This document shows, piece by piece, positions 1 to 6,679 of a DNA stretch of 9,011 bases. The translations under genes and the position numbers were made by a program. The notes under the pieces were generated by a model that saw nothing but the letters and a program-made list of their open reading frames with translations, made no database searches and was not told the DNA's origin. This stretch comes from Methylophilaceae bacterium (lineage in GTDB: Bacteria; Pseudomonadota; Gammaproteobacteria; Burkholderiales; Methylophilaceae). The DNA lies in NCBI GenBank assembly GCA_017880825.1, contig JADGRN010000050.1, positions 1 through 9,011 on the forward strand, in the 5' to 3' direction. Each line of letters starts with the position of its first letter. Positions within the stretch are counted from its first letter, which is position 1.

Positions 1-1
1 C

Positions 2-307
2 GATGGTGGGTTCTCCGTAGCAGAGGCGCTGGTAGTGAGGCTTTATGCACCATTACTAGATCAACTCGATCCTAAATCCATAGCTAAAGATCCTAAAACC
101 TTATTGCAGGAGTATCTACAAGGCCGCAAAGTGGATTTGCCGGAGTATGTTGTGCTGGCCACTGAAGGCGAAGCCCATTGCCAGACTTTTCGTGTCGAAT
201 GCTACATTGCCATACTTGGTATCCGCACTCAAGGCGAAGGTTCCAGCCGTCGTGTAGCAGAACAACAAGCCGCTCAGTTGGCATATCAAAAGGTAATAAA
301 TGAATAG
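2..307 (+). CDS. rnc: Ribonuclease III, C-terminal part (5' end outside the window)
   Basis: The reading frame is open from the first bases and ends at TAG 305-307, so only the last 101 codons of the gene are present. The start of the visible part ([19 protein letters not shown]) is the end of the catalytic RNase III domain. The rest is a double-stranded RNA-binding domain with the expected pattern: a first helix ([11 protein letters not shown]), three strands (around [21 protein letters not shown]) and the [14 protein letters not shown] motif that opens the last helix. RNase III cuts double-stranded RNA in rRNA precursors and in mRNA. The catalytic acidic residues lie upstream and cannot be checked here. 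A GTG at position 35 is an internal codon and not the start. The gene overlaps era by 8 bases, which suggests translational coupling; in related bacteria lepA and lepB precede it. Confidence 0.95.
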   Translation, partial: DGGFSVAEALVVRLYAPLLDQLDPKSIAKDPKTLLQEYLQGRKVDLPEYVVLATEGEAHCQTFRVECYIAILGIRTQGEGSSRRVAEQQAAQLAYQKVINE

Positions 308-1220
308 CACGGTTGATCTGAATGCTGGCGATGAATCTGATAAAAAGTTTCGTTGTGGCACTATTGCGATAGTTGGCCGTCCCAATGTTGGAAAATCGAC
401 GTTGCTCAATCATATTCTCGGTCTCAAGCTCAGTATTACCTCGCGCAAAGCGCAGACGACGCGTCATCGCCTGCTCGGTATTCATACCACGACCGATGCG
501 CAGTTTCTGTTTGTTGATACACCAGGTTTTCAGCAGAAACATGTAAATGCACTTAATCGCAGCTTGAATAAAACCGTGACACAGGTGCTGACAGAAGTTG
601 ATGTAGTGCTTTTTGTCATTGAGCCTATGCATTTGGGTGAGGCCGACAGGCTGGTGCTTAAAATGCTGCCTAAAAATAAGCCGGTTTTATTGGTGGTTAA
701 TAAGGCCGATCTGATGGGCGATAAAGGCAATTTATTGCCTTTAATCCAGGATTTTGATACGGAGTTTCCATTCACCGCCATTGTGCCAGTCAGTGCAAAA
801 AAGAACCTTTATCTCGATGAATTGCTATCGACCATATGCCAGCATCTGCCGGTTCAAAACGCTATATACGGGGAAGATGAATTAACGGATAAGAATGAAC
901 GCTTTTTGGCAGCTGAAATGTTACGTGAAAAAGTATTCCGTTTTTTAGGTGATGAAATTCCTTATTCAGTTGCGGTGGAGATTGAGAAGTTTGAACTGGA
1001 AGGCAAACTGCGTCGCATTCATGCTGCGATTATCGTAGATAAGGAAAGCCAAAAGCCCATGATTATCGGCAAAGGTGGCGAGAAGCTCAAGCAGATATCC
1101 ACCGAAGCGCGACAGGATATGGAAAAGCTGTTTGGCGGTAAGGTATGGCTGGAAACCTGGGTCAAAGTCAAAAGTGGTTGGGCGGATGATGAGCGCGCTC
1201 TGAAAAGTTTAGGCTACTGA
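300..1220 (+). CDS. era: GTPase Era, 30S ribosomal subunit assembly
   Basis: The 306-residue product has the normal Era length. GTPase motifs are in order: P-loop GRPNVGKS at 26-33, switch I with the TTRHR stretch at 53-57, DTPG at 73-76, NKAD at 134-137 and SAK at 165-167. The C-terminal KH domain follows, with VAVEIEKFE near 224-232 and the RNA-binding loop [10 protein letters not shown] at 255-264. Era binds the 3' end of 16S rRNA through the KH domain, beside the inner face of the membrane, and couples GTP hydrolysis to 30S maturation. The ATG at 300 lies inside the end of rnc and has AAAAGG at 288-293 with a 6-base spacer. RNase III and Era both act in rRNA maturation, so the pairing makes functional sense. 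Nothing is missing or broken. Confidence 0.98.
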   Translation: MNSTVDLNAGDESDKKFRCGTIAIVGRPNVGKSTLLNHILGLKLSITSRKAQTTRHRLLGIHTTTDAQFLFVDTPGFQQKHVNALNRSLNKTVTQVLTEVDVVLFVIEPMHLGEADRLVLKMLPKNKPVLLVVNKADLMGDKGNLLPLIQDFDTEFPFTAIVPVSAKKNLYLDELLSTICQHLPVQNAIYGEDELTDKNERFLAAEMLREKVFRFLGDEIPYSVAVEIEKFELEGKLRRIHAAIIVDKESQKPMIIGKGGEKLKQISTEARQDMEKLFGGKVWLETWVKVKSGWADDERALKSLGY

Positions 1221-1265
1221 GTTCCGCTATGGATTTACTCGAATACTGCGTTGTCAAGACCTACT

Positions 1266-1288
1266 GTACTAATGGTACTGTCTTCGGC
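1266..1288. repeat. Intergenic repeat copy 1 (era-recO gap)
   Basis: The core is GTACT (1266-1270), four bases, then GTACTGTCTTCGGC (1275-1288). The same arrangement recurs at 3243-3265 with 20 of 23 positions identical without gaps. Both copies sit in the only sizeable gaps of the housekeeping cluster. The flanks of this copy (about 1240-1310) resemble copy 2 only weakly, so its borders are uncertain. It looks like a degenerate member of an interspersed repeat family. The orientation is the same as in copy 2. Confidence 0.55.
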
Positions 1289-1332
1289 TCTGCGTCTTGT
1301 CTTCGAGCAAATCCCTATCGGAAGAAATAGGT

Positions 1333-2064
1333 ATGGCCGTCAGCAACATCACACGGCAGGAAGCACAGCCAGTTTATGTGCTGCATACCTATCCCTTCAA
1401 AGAAACCAGCTTGGTCGTCGAACTATTTACCCACGATTTTGGACGAGTAGCCGCTATGGCTAAAGGCGCGAGGCGCCCGCGCTCAGCCATGCGTGGCATG
1501 CTGCAATCTTTCCAGCCATTACTCTCTGCCTGGTCTGGCAAGTCGGAATTGCGCAATTTGCACTCACTGGAGTGGGGTGAGGGTTTACTACTGCTACAGG
1601 GTGAAGCATTGATGTGCGGTTTTTATCTGAATGAGTTGTTGTTGCGGCTGTTACCGCGCGAAGATGCGCACGAAACCCTGTTCGACTACTATGGTCAGGC
1701 ACTACGAACCTTGGCGTTGGGTAAAGATCTCGCCACGACGCTCAGACGCTTTGAGCTCAAACTGTTGCAGGAAATGGGCTATGCCGTGCCGCTGGAGCAA
1801 GACGAGCATGAAGCTGCGATCGAAGCCAGCCGTGCTTATTTTTATTTGGCCGAACGCGGAGCCTGCAGCCCAAGTGCACAAGGCGTACCGAAAAACGGGT
1901 TACAATTATCAGGTAAAACATTGCTGGATATGGCACGAGACGACTATTCCGACCCGCAAACCCAGCAACAGAGCAAGCAACTGATGCGAACTTTGCTTGC
2001 ACATTATCTCGACGACAAGCCGCTGCACACCAGACAACTTTTGATAGATTTACAGGGATTATGA
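1333..2064 (+). CDS. recO: DNA repair protein RecO
   Basis: The 243-residue product fits RecO in length and layout. An N-terminal OB fold (about residues 10-85) carries the typical stretch [36 protein letters not shown] in parts, with KGARRPRS near 45-52. A helical domain follows, containing LYG-like positions written here as [24 protein letters not shown] in sections. The C-terminal part lacks the CxxC zinc ligands found in Gram-positive RecO, as is usual in proteobacteria. RecO binds SSB-coated DNA and, with RecR, loads RecA at gaps. I chose ATG 1333 because GGAAG at 1320-1324 stands 8 bases upstream and homologues begin near this point. A TTG at 1297 would add 12 residues encoded by sequence bordering the repeat. 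pdxJ begins 10 bases after the stop. Confidence 0.95.
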   Translation: MAVSNITRQEAQPVYVLHTYPFKETSLVVELFTHDFGRVAAMAKGARRPRSAMRGMLQSFQPLLSAWSGKSELRNLHSLEWGEGLLLLQGEALMCGFYLNELLLRLLPREDAHETLFDYYGQALRTLALGKDLATTLRRFELKLLQEMGYAVPLEQDEHEAAIEASRAYFYLAERGACSPSAQGVPKNGLQLSGKTLLDMARDDYSDPQTQQQSKQLMRTLLAHYLDDKPLHTRQLLIDLQGL

Positions 2065-2074
2065 TCAGGCCATT

Positions 2075-2806
2075 ATGATTAAATTGGGTGTCAATATCGA
2101 TCACGTGGCTACTATCCGCCAGACGCGTGGCACGCGCTACCCCAGCGTAGTACAGGCTGCCTTGCGTGCGGAACAGTCGGGGGCGGACAGCATCACGCTG
2201 CATTTGCGCGAAGACCGTCGCCACATGCAAGATGCCGATGTCTATAGCCTGCGCAGTCTGCTGCAGACGCGCATGAATCTGGAAATGGCAGTGACAGAGG
2301 AAATGTTGGGGATCGCACTCGAAGTCTTGCCGCAGGACGTATGTTTGGTACCGGAGCGTCGTGAAGAGCGTACTACCGAAGGTGGGCTGAACGTCATCGG
2401 CCATTTTAAAAGCGTTAAAAATGCTTGCGAACATTTGGGGCAAGTGGGTATTCGTGTTTCCTTATTTATTGGCCCGGATATTGAGCAGATAGATGCAGCC
2501 AAAGCAGCTGACGCGCCGGTGATTGAATTGCACACCGGTACTTTTGCCGATGCTGAACGTGAGCCAGAGCAAATGTACGAGCTTAACCGTATCAAGGGGG
2601 CGGTTGCATATGCCATAAAAATTGGTTTGGCGGTCAATGCCGGTCATGGACTGCATTACCATAACGTCAAGCAGATCGCCGCGATTCCTGGCATTGAAGA
2701 ACTTAACATCGGTCACGCCATAGTTGCCCATGCGCTATTCGTGGGCTGGGATAATGCCGTGCGTGAAATGAAGGCGCTGATGATAGAGGGTGCCAGCGGG
2801 CGTTAA
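2075..2806 (+). CDS. pdxJ: Pyridoxine 5'-phosphate synthase
   Basis: PdxJ condenses 1-deoxy-D-xylulose 5-phosphate with 3-amino-2-oxopropyl phosphate to give pyridoxine 5'-phosphate, the last step of the DXP-dependent vitamin B6 pathway, in the cytoplasm. The 243 residues form one TIM barrel. The family start [20 protein letters not shown] (in parts, residues 4-23) is present. The expected catalytic residues are visible as H43 in [11 protein letters not shown]70 in NLEMA and H191 in NAGHGL. The phosphate-binding C-terminal segment [12 protein letters not shown] is at 209-220. ATG 2075 is preceded by a short CAGG Shine-Dalgarno. Only 10 bases separate it from recO and 4 bases from acpS, so the three are very likely co-transcribed. 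No anomaly was seen. Confidence 0.98.
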   Translation: MIKLGVNIDHVATIRQTRGTRYPSVVQAALRAEQSGADSITLHLREDRRHMQDADVYSLRSLLQTRMNLEMAVTEEMLGIALEVLPQDVCLVPERREERTTEGGLNVIGHFKSVKNACEHLGQVGIRVSLFIGPDIEQIDAAKAADAPVIELHTGTFADAEREPEQMYELNRIKGAVAYAIKIGLAVNAGHGLHYHNVKQIAAIPGIEELNIGHAIVAHALFVGWDNAVREMKALMIEGASGR

Positions 2807-2810
2807 TGCG

Positions 2811-3188
2811 ATGATTTACGGCATAGGCACCGATATTGTTGAAGTTTCACGTATCGAACATTCGCTGCAACATTACGGCTTGGCTTTTGCGCAACGCATC
2901 CTCAATGAGCGGGAGTGGCTCAGCTTTACCCAATCAAAAACACAGGCACGCTTTCTTGCCAAGCGTTTCGCCGCCAAGGAGGCTTTCGCCAAAGCCCTGG
3001 GCACAGGCTTGCGTACCCCGGCCACTTTTCAGAATATCGGTGTTGCCCATGATGACCTTGGCAAGCCAGTGCTTGATCTGGCGCCGGATTTGCAGGCCTT
3101 GCTTGACGCAAAGGGTATCACTTATATGCACATCTCGATTAGCGATGAAAAAGCCCTGGCTGTCGCATTTGTCATCCTGGAATGTTAG
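2811..3188 (+). CDS. acpS: Holo-[acyl-carrier-protein] synthase
   Basis: AcpS moves the 4'-phosphopantetheine arm from coenzyme A to a serine of acyl carrier protein, activating it for fatty acid synthesis. The 125-residue product has the family length. The N-terminal motif IYGIGTDIVEVSRIE contains the Mg-binding D8. The second motif RFAAKEAFAKALGTG holds E57 and K61. The C-terminal strand MHISISDEKALAVAFVILE completes the fold. ATG 2811 gives the canonical start (MIYGIGTDIVEV). A GTG at 2790 inside pdxJ would add seven residues not expected in the family. The pdxJ-acpS pairing is common in proteobacteria. The stop is TAG, and the same frame then stays open through the following gap into tcdA. 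Confidence 0.97.
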   Translation: MIYGIGTDIVEVSRIEHSLQHYGLAFAQRILNEREWLSFTQSKTQARFLAKRFAAKEAFAKALGTGLRTPATFQNIGVAHDDLGKPVLDLAPDLQALLDAKGITYMHISISDEKALAVAFVILEC

Positions 3189-3200
3189 CCTGCCTCTGTA

Positions 3201-3296
3201 TCGAAACGATCGCTGCGCTGGCTACGTCTTCATTGCCTCGCCGTACTGCTTGTACTGTCTTCGGCGCTTCAACCTTGCCGCCTTGCGCTCCTTCCG
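3201..3296. repeat. Intergenic repeat copy 2 (acpS-tcdA gap)
   Basis: The fuller of two related intergenic sequences. The shared core is GTACT (3243-3247), four bases, then GTACTGTCTTCGGC (3252-3265); compare 1266-1288. It contains a direct repeat of GTACTG, and CGCCG (3240-3244) faces CGGCG (3262-3266), so it could fold. The frame read toward tcdA is open and gives a leucine-rich peptide containing LAVLLVLSSAL; copy 1 gives VLMVLSSAL in its corresponding frame. From memory, very similar stretches are common between genes in several betaproteobacteria. I could not verify this, and the borders given are approximate. Confidence 0.55.
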
Positions 3297-3320
3297 ATGC
3301 AGAACCGGCTGGTCAGTTCC

Positions 3321-4094
3321 ATGATAGAGCATAACGAAGTCGACCTGGAGCGCCGCTTTGGTGGCGTTGCGCGTCTGTATGGCGCGGCTGGTCTGGCGCG
3401 TTTCCAGGCGGCACATGTGTGCGTCATCGGCATCGGCGGTGTCGGTTCGTGGGCGGTTGAGGCCCTGGCACGCAATGCGATTGGCCGGATCACGCTGATT
3501 GATCTCGACCATATCGCCGAATCCAATGTGAATCGGCAGCTGCATGCCATTGAGAGCGAGTTTGGCAAGGCCAAGGTGACTGCAATGGCCGAACGTATCC
3601 GCGCCATCAACCCCACTTGTCAGGTGCATGAGATTGAAGATTTCATCACGGTTGAAAATGTTGACGTCATGCTGAATCGAGGTTTCGACGGTATCGTTGA
3701 CGCTATTGACGATGCGCGTGCCAAAGCCGCTTTGGCCGCATTTTGTCGTAGCAACAAGCTGCCGCTGGTGATGACGGGTGGGGCCGGTGGCCGCCTCGAC
3801 CCCACCAGAATCAACTGTGCCGATCTGGCAAACACCGGAGGTGACCGCTTGCTGGCTAAGGTGCGCACTAGCTTGCGTCGCGATTATGGCTTCCCAGGCG
3901 GTGCTAAAGCCCAATTCGATATTCCATGCATCTATTCGGACGAAGCAGTCATTAAACCGGAACAGTCCTGCGCTAGCGCAGCCAGTGCACTGGCAGGCCT
4001 GAATTGCGCCGGTTATGGCTCATCCGTCTGTGTCACGGCTGCATTCGGCATGGCTGCCGCCGCAACGATGCTGAGCCTGGTGCTTAAAGTTTAG
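3321..4094 (+). CDS. tcdA: tRNA threonylcarbamoyladenosine dehydratase
   Basis: TcdA (formerly CsdL/YgdL) is an E1-like, ATP-dependent enzyme that cyclises t6A at position 37 of ANN-decoding tRNAs to ct6A. The 257-residue product aligns with TcdA from its first helix, DLERRFGGVARLYG. The nucleotide-binding motif VIGIGGVGSWAVEALAR (about 35-51) is followed by the acidic strand end LIDLDHI (59-65), NVNRQLHA (69-76) and INPTCQV. TGGAGG and D160 (LDPT) follow at 152-163, and FDIPCIYSDEAV at 199-210. Typical length is about 260-270. An ATG at 3297 would add eight residues, but it sits at the edge of the upstream repeat and has no Shine-Dalgarno; ATG 3321 has only a weak GGTCAG. I prefer 3321 because family similarity begins just after it. 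The gene probably follows the acpS operon. Confidence 0.93.
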   Translation: MIEHNEVDLERRFGGVARLYGAAGLARFQAAHVCVIGIGGVGSWAVEALARNAIGRITLIDLDHIAESNVNRQLHAIESEFGKAKVTAMAERIRAINPTCQVHEIEDFITVENVDVMLNRGFDGIVDAIDDARAKAALAAFCRSNKLPLVMTGGAGGRLDPTRINCADLANTGGDRLLAKVRTSLRRDYGFPGGAKAQFDIPCIYSDEAVIKPEQSCASAASALAGLNCAGYGSSVCVTAAFGMAAAATMLSLVLKV

Positions 4095-4108
4095 CAGGTA
4101 GGCTGGGG

Positions 4109-4137
4109 TGGAGATTTTGGTAATTTTGTATTACAGT
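4109..4137 (+). promoter_or_regulatory. Possible weak sigma-70 promoter for the 114-residue gene
   Basis: TGGAGA (4109-4114) and TACAGT (4132-4137) each match 4 of 6 bases of the -35 and -10 consensus and stand 17 bases apart. The spacing is ideal but the boxes are weak. The stretch lies in the 72-base gap between tcdA and the next gene, and no terminator hairpin is visible in that gap, so read-through from tcdA is also possible. Confidence 0.25.
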
Positions 4138-4166
4138 ATCCATGGTCGGCAAAAAGGAACAATACG

Positions 4167-4511
4167 ATGAATAAGACACTGCTGAAATTATTAAAGGGTG
4201 ACGAAAGCAAATACCCCAAGTTTATCGAGGCTAACTATCCTTACATCATCGAAAAATTACTCGAATATTGGGGTACCGCTCAAATGCCCCCCTATCTTGA
4301 AGAATTGATGATAAGCAAGCGCGGGGTTAACAGGCAGGGTTTTCCAGCAGAAGTGGCTGCCGAATTATGGGCACTGAACAGTTTTTATGAGGCCTTGTAC
4401 CCCAATACAGTTAAGGGACTGGGAACCGATGTCTGGCTACTGGATAAGGACATTGCGCGTAAGGACTGGAAAGAACCTTTTTTTCACAAAGCTAAAGACG
4501 ACAAAAGCTAG
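4167..4511 (+). CDS. Unrecognised 114-residue protein
   Basis: I do not recognise this protein. It is very likely a real gene: ATG 4167 has AAGGA at 4154-4158 with an 8-base spacer, the frame is free of stops, and it fills the space between tcdA and the htpG leader. The product is soluble-looking, with no signal peptide, membrane segment or cysteine. It is rich in aromatic residues (YPYIIEKLLEYWG near 24-36, ALNSFYEALYP near 68-78) and in charged residues, and probably mostly helical. The N-terminus is basic (MNKTLLKLLKG) and the tail is lysine/aspartate-rich (HKAKDDKS). MPPYLEELMISKRGVNRQGFP at about 40-60, read in parts, may be a loop region. No catalytic motif or metal site is evident. Being next to htpG does not by itself assign a role, since a separate heat-shock promoter starts downstream. 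Confidence 0.85.
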   Translation: MNKTLLKLLKGDESKYPKFIEANYPYIIEKLLEYWGTAQMPPYLEELMISKRGVNRQGFPAEVAAELWALNSFYEALYPNTVKGLGTDVWLLDKDIARKDWKEPFFHKAKDDKS

Positions 4512-4544
4512 TGCCGATCAGGCCTGGTTGCTGTCGCTACACAA

Positions 4545-4599
4545 GCGGGTCGGCCCATATGGCAAGTCATCCGTGTCTGCCACGGTGGCCCGCGATTTT
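4545..4599 (+). terminator. Possible branched terminator structure before htpG
   Basis: GCGGGTCG (4545-4552) can pair with 4586-4593 (eight pairs, two of them G-U). It encloses a 3-pair mini-hairpin (4553-4563) and a 5-pair hairpin CCGTG/CACGG (4571-4585). A short T run (4596-4599) follows. This could end transcription of the upstream gene, but the T tract is short and the structure is not a classic single stem. Confidence 0.3.
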
Positions 4600-4618
4600 G
4601 CGTATAAGCTATTAATTC

Positions 4619-4638
4619 GACACACTGTAGTGAGTGTC
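4619..4638. repeat. Inverted repeat just upstream of the htpG -35 box
   Basis: GACAC (4619-4623) and GTGTC (4634-4638) are perfect 5-base arms around a 10-base centre that contains two further matching pairs and three mismatched ones. The right arm ends two bases before the CTTGAAT box. It could be a regulator site or chance. It does not match the CIRCE element of HrcA. Confidence 0.25.
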
Positions 4639-4640
4639 AT

Positions 4641-4669
4641 CTTGAATTTTCTCATACTCACCCCCAACT
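4641..4669 (+). promoter_or_regulatory. Sigma-32 (RpoH) heat-shock promoter of htpG
   Basis: CTTGAAT (4641-4647) is one base from the sigma-32 -35 consensus CTTGAAA. After 14 bases, CCCCAACT (4662-4669) matches the CCCCATNT -10 consensus at all but one defined position. The spacing lies in the accepted 11-16 range, and the promoter is correctly oriented 38 bases before the htpG start codon. htpG is a standard RpoH regulon member in proteobacteria. No comparably good sigma-70 pair was seen in the gap. Transcription would be expected to start near 4675-4677. Confidence 0.75.
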
Positions 4670-4699
4670 CCGTATCACTAATATAGTTTGATACGGGAG
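4668..4699 (+). promoter_or_regulatory. Inverted repeat covering the htpG ribosome-binding site
   Basis: CTCCGTATCA (4668-4677) is complementary to TGATACGGGAG (4689-4699) with one bulged G: ten pairs, including a perfect 8-base run 4670-4677 / 4689-4696. Inside, CTA (4678-4680) can pair with TAG (4684-4686). As RNA, the stem would lock up GGGAG, the Shine-Dalgarno of htpG, with CUCC as the anti-Shine-Dalgarno. As DNA, the two arm centres are about 19 bases (roughly two turns) apart, which suits a dimeric repressor. A start at 4675-4677 would leave most of the left arm out of the mRNA, so the RNA form needs a longer transcript. Confidence 0.5.
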
Positions 4700-4707
4700 C
4701 TTAAGCA

Positions 4708-6621
4708 ATGACCACAGACACCATCGATAAACAATCCAGCAGCAAGCAAACTCTGGGCTTTCAGGCCGAAGTAAAACAGCTGCTGCAGTTGATGATTCAT
4801 TCCTTGTACAGCAACAAGGAGATTTTCCTGCGCGAACTGATTTCTAATGCCAGCGATGCTGCCGACAAGCTGCGCTTCGAGGCGCTGGCCAATGGCGCAC
4901 TGTATGAGAATGACAGTGAGCTGAAAATCCGCGTTTCTTTTGACAAGGCGGCGCGTACCGTCAGCATCAGCGACAACGGTATCGGTATGAGCCGTGAAGA
5001 AGTCATCTCACATATCGGCACCATTGCCAAGTCCGGCACCCGCGAATTTTTCTCTGCACTCACCGGCGACCAGGCCAAAGACGCCAATCTGATTGGCCAG
5101 TTTGGCGTGGGCTTTTATTCTGCATTTATCGTGGCTGATAAAGTCACATTGAGTACGCGCAAGGCTGGCAGCACTGAGGCAGTGCGTTGGGAATCGGCAG
5201 GCGAGGGCGATTACACGCTGGAGGCCGTCGAAAAGACTGGTCGTGGCACGGAAGTTACCTTGCACCTGCGTGAGGGCGAAGACGAGTTTTTGAATGATTG
5301 GAAACTGAAATCGACCATCCGTAAATACTCTGATCACATCACGTTGCCGATTGTGATGAAAAAGTCGGAATGGAAAGATGGCGAGCAAATAGCAACGGAT
5401 GAAGATGAAACCGTCAATAAGGCTTCGGCGTTGTGGGCACGGCCTAAAAACGACATCAGCGCAGAGGAATACCAGGAGTTTTACAAGCACGTTTCGCATG
5501 ATTTTGAAGCGCCGCTGGCCTGGAGCCACAACCGCGTGGAAGGCAAGCAGGAATATATTTCCTTGTTGTATATTCCGAGCCGCGCGCCGTTTGACCTTTA
5601 CGAGCGCGAGCGCAGTCACGGCATCAAGCTGTATGTAAAGCGCGTATTCATCATGGAAGATGCCGAGAAGCTGATGCCGCAATACCTGCGCTTTGTGCGT
5701 GGGGTGATTGATACGGCTGATTTGCCATTGAATGTGTCGCGTGAGATTTTGCAGGAAAGCCGCGATATCGACGCGATCAAGGCCGGCTCGGTGAAGAAGG
5801 TGCTGGGCTTGCTGGAGGATTTAGCGGAAAACAAATCCGAGGACTACGGCAAATTCTGGAAGGAATTTGGGCGAGTGATGAAAGAAGGCCCGGGCGAAGA
5901 TTTTGCCAACAAGGACAAGATCGCCGGTTTGTTGCGCTTCGCCAGTACCCATGCGGATGACGAAAACCAGGTGGTTGCATTTAAAGACTACATTGGCCGC
6001 ATGAAACAAGGACAGGAGAAGATTTACTACATCACGGCCGACAGCTTTGCCGCTGCCAAGCACAGCCCGCATCTGGAGATCTTCCGCAAGAAAGGCATTG
6101 AGGTCTTGCTGCTGTCGGATCGCGTTGATGAATGGCTGTTGAGCAGCCTGACCGAATTTGAAGGCAAGAAACTGCAATCGGTGGCCAAGGGTGATCTGGA
6201 TCTGGGCAAACTGGAAGACGAAGCGGAAAAACAACAGCAGAAGAAAGTTGAAGATGAGTTCAAGGCGTTAACCGAGCGCATCAGGACAACCCTGGGTGAC
6301 AAGGTGAAAGAGGTGCGCGTCACGCATAGACTGACCGATTCCCCGGCTTGCCTGGTGAGCGGTGAGCACGATCTGTCGGGTAACCTGGAACGCATACTCA
6401 AGGCCGCAGGGCAGAACACGCCATCGAGCAAACCTGCGCTGGAGATCAACCCGCAACATGCGCTGGTGAGCAAGCTGAATGCTGAATCCGACGAAGCCAG
6501 ATTTAACGATTGGGCGCAGTTGCTGTTTGAACAGGCGCTGCTGGCTGAGGGCGGGCAATTGGAAGATCCAGCCAGCTTTGTAAGACGTCTGAATGGTTTG
6601 CTCACGCAAAGCACAACTTAG
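4708..6621 (+). CDS. htpG: Chaperone protein HtpG (bacterial Hsp90)
   Basis: HtpG is the cytosolic, dimeric, ATP-driven Hsp90 chaperone that remodels client proteins late in folding, often together with DnaK. The 637 residues are close to the family's 620-640. The N-terminal GHKL ATPase domain (about 15-225) shows E43 in [17 protein letters not shown] at 89-94, IGTIAKSGT at 103-111 and the glycine-rich lid [11 protein letters not shown] at 130-140. The middle domain contains [16 protein letters not shown] (331-346) with the catalytic arginine R345. The C-terminal dimerisation domain ends without the eukaryotic MEEVD tail, as expected. ATG 4708 has GGGAG at 4695-4699 with an 8-base spacer. The gene has its own heat-shock promoter, and its Shine-Dalgarno lies in an inverted repeat. 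A hairpin follows the stop. It is likely monocistronic. Confidence 0.98.
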   Translation: MTTDTIDKQSSSKQTLGFQAEVKQLLQLMIHSLYSNKEIFLRELISNASDAADKLRFEALANGALYENDSELKIRVSFDKAARTVSISDNGIGMSREEVISHIGTIAKSGTREFFSALTGDQAKDANLIGQFGVGFYSAFIVADKVTLSTRKAGSTEAVRWESAGEGDYTLEAVEKTGRGTEVTLHLREGEDEFLNDWKLKSTIRKYSDHITLPIVMKKSEWKDGEQIATDEDETVNKASALWARPKNDISAEEYQEFYKHVSHDFEAPLAWSHNRVEGKQEYISLLYIPSRAPFDLYERERSHGIKLYVKRVFIMEDAEKLMPQYLRFVRGVIDTADLPLNVSREILQESRDIDAIKAGSVKKVLGLLEDLAENKSEDYGKFWKEFGRVMKEGPGEDFANKDKIAGLLRFASTHADDENQVVAFKDYIGRMKQGQEKIYYITADSFAAAKHSPHLEIFRKKGIEVLLLSDRVDEWLLSSLTEFEGKKLQSVAKGDLDLGKLEDEAEKQQQKKVEDEFKALTERIRTTLGDKVKEVRVTHRLTDSPACLVSGEHDLSGNLERILKAAGQNTPSSKPALEINPQHALVSKLNAESDEARFNDWAQLLFEQALLAEGGQLEDPASFVRRLNGLLTQSTT

Positions 6622-6647
6622 CCCCAGTTACAGACACTGCTAGTGCA

Positions 6648-6679
6648 GCAGATGCTTGAGTTGCCGCTCGGGCATCTGC
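6648..6679 (+). terminator. Stem-loop after htpG (terminator or mRNA-stabilising hairpin)
   Basis: GCAGATGC (6648-6655) and GCATCTGC (6672-6679) are perfect complements. Two U-G pairs and GAG/CTC (6658-6660 / 6667-6669) continue the stem to 13 pairs around a 6-base loop. It starts 26 bases after the htpG stop. No T run follows, so it is not a standard intrinsic terminator. It may protect the 3' end or help Rho-independent ending inefficiently. It marks the end of the htpG unit. Confidence 0.5.

Noticed and set aside
1251..1463. Plus-strand 70-codon frame starting in the repeat
   Set aside because: It begins with TTG inside the intergenic repeat and then runs out of frame through recO, with no family resemblance.
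3222..3914. Minus-strand open frame of 230 codons across tcdA
   Set aside because: It is a shadow of tcdA. Its lysine/arginine-rich end comes from the reverse complement of the intergenic repeat and not from a protein domain.
4619..4638. CIRCE element (HrcA operator) before htpG
   Set aside because: The arms GACAC/GTGTC do not match the CIRCE arms TTAGCACTC/GAGTGCTAA, and the spacer is 10 rather than 9.
6027..6614. Long minus-strand open frame (195 codons) opposite htpG, and another at 5008-5682
   Set aside because: They lie wholly opposite a strongly conserved gene, have serine/arginine-rich shadow composition, no recognisable motif, and no ribosome-binding site evidence.
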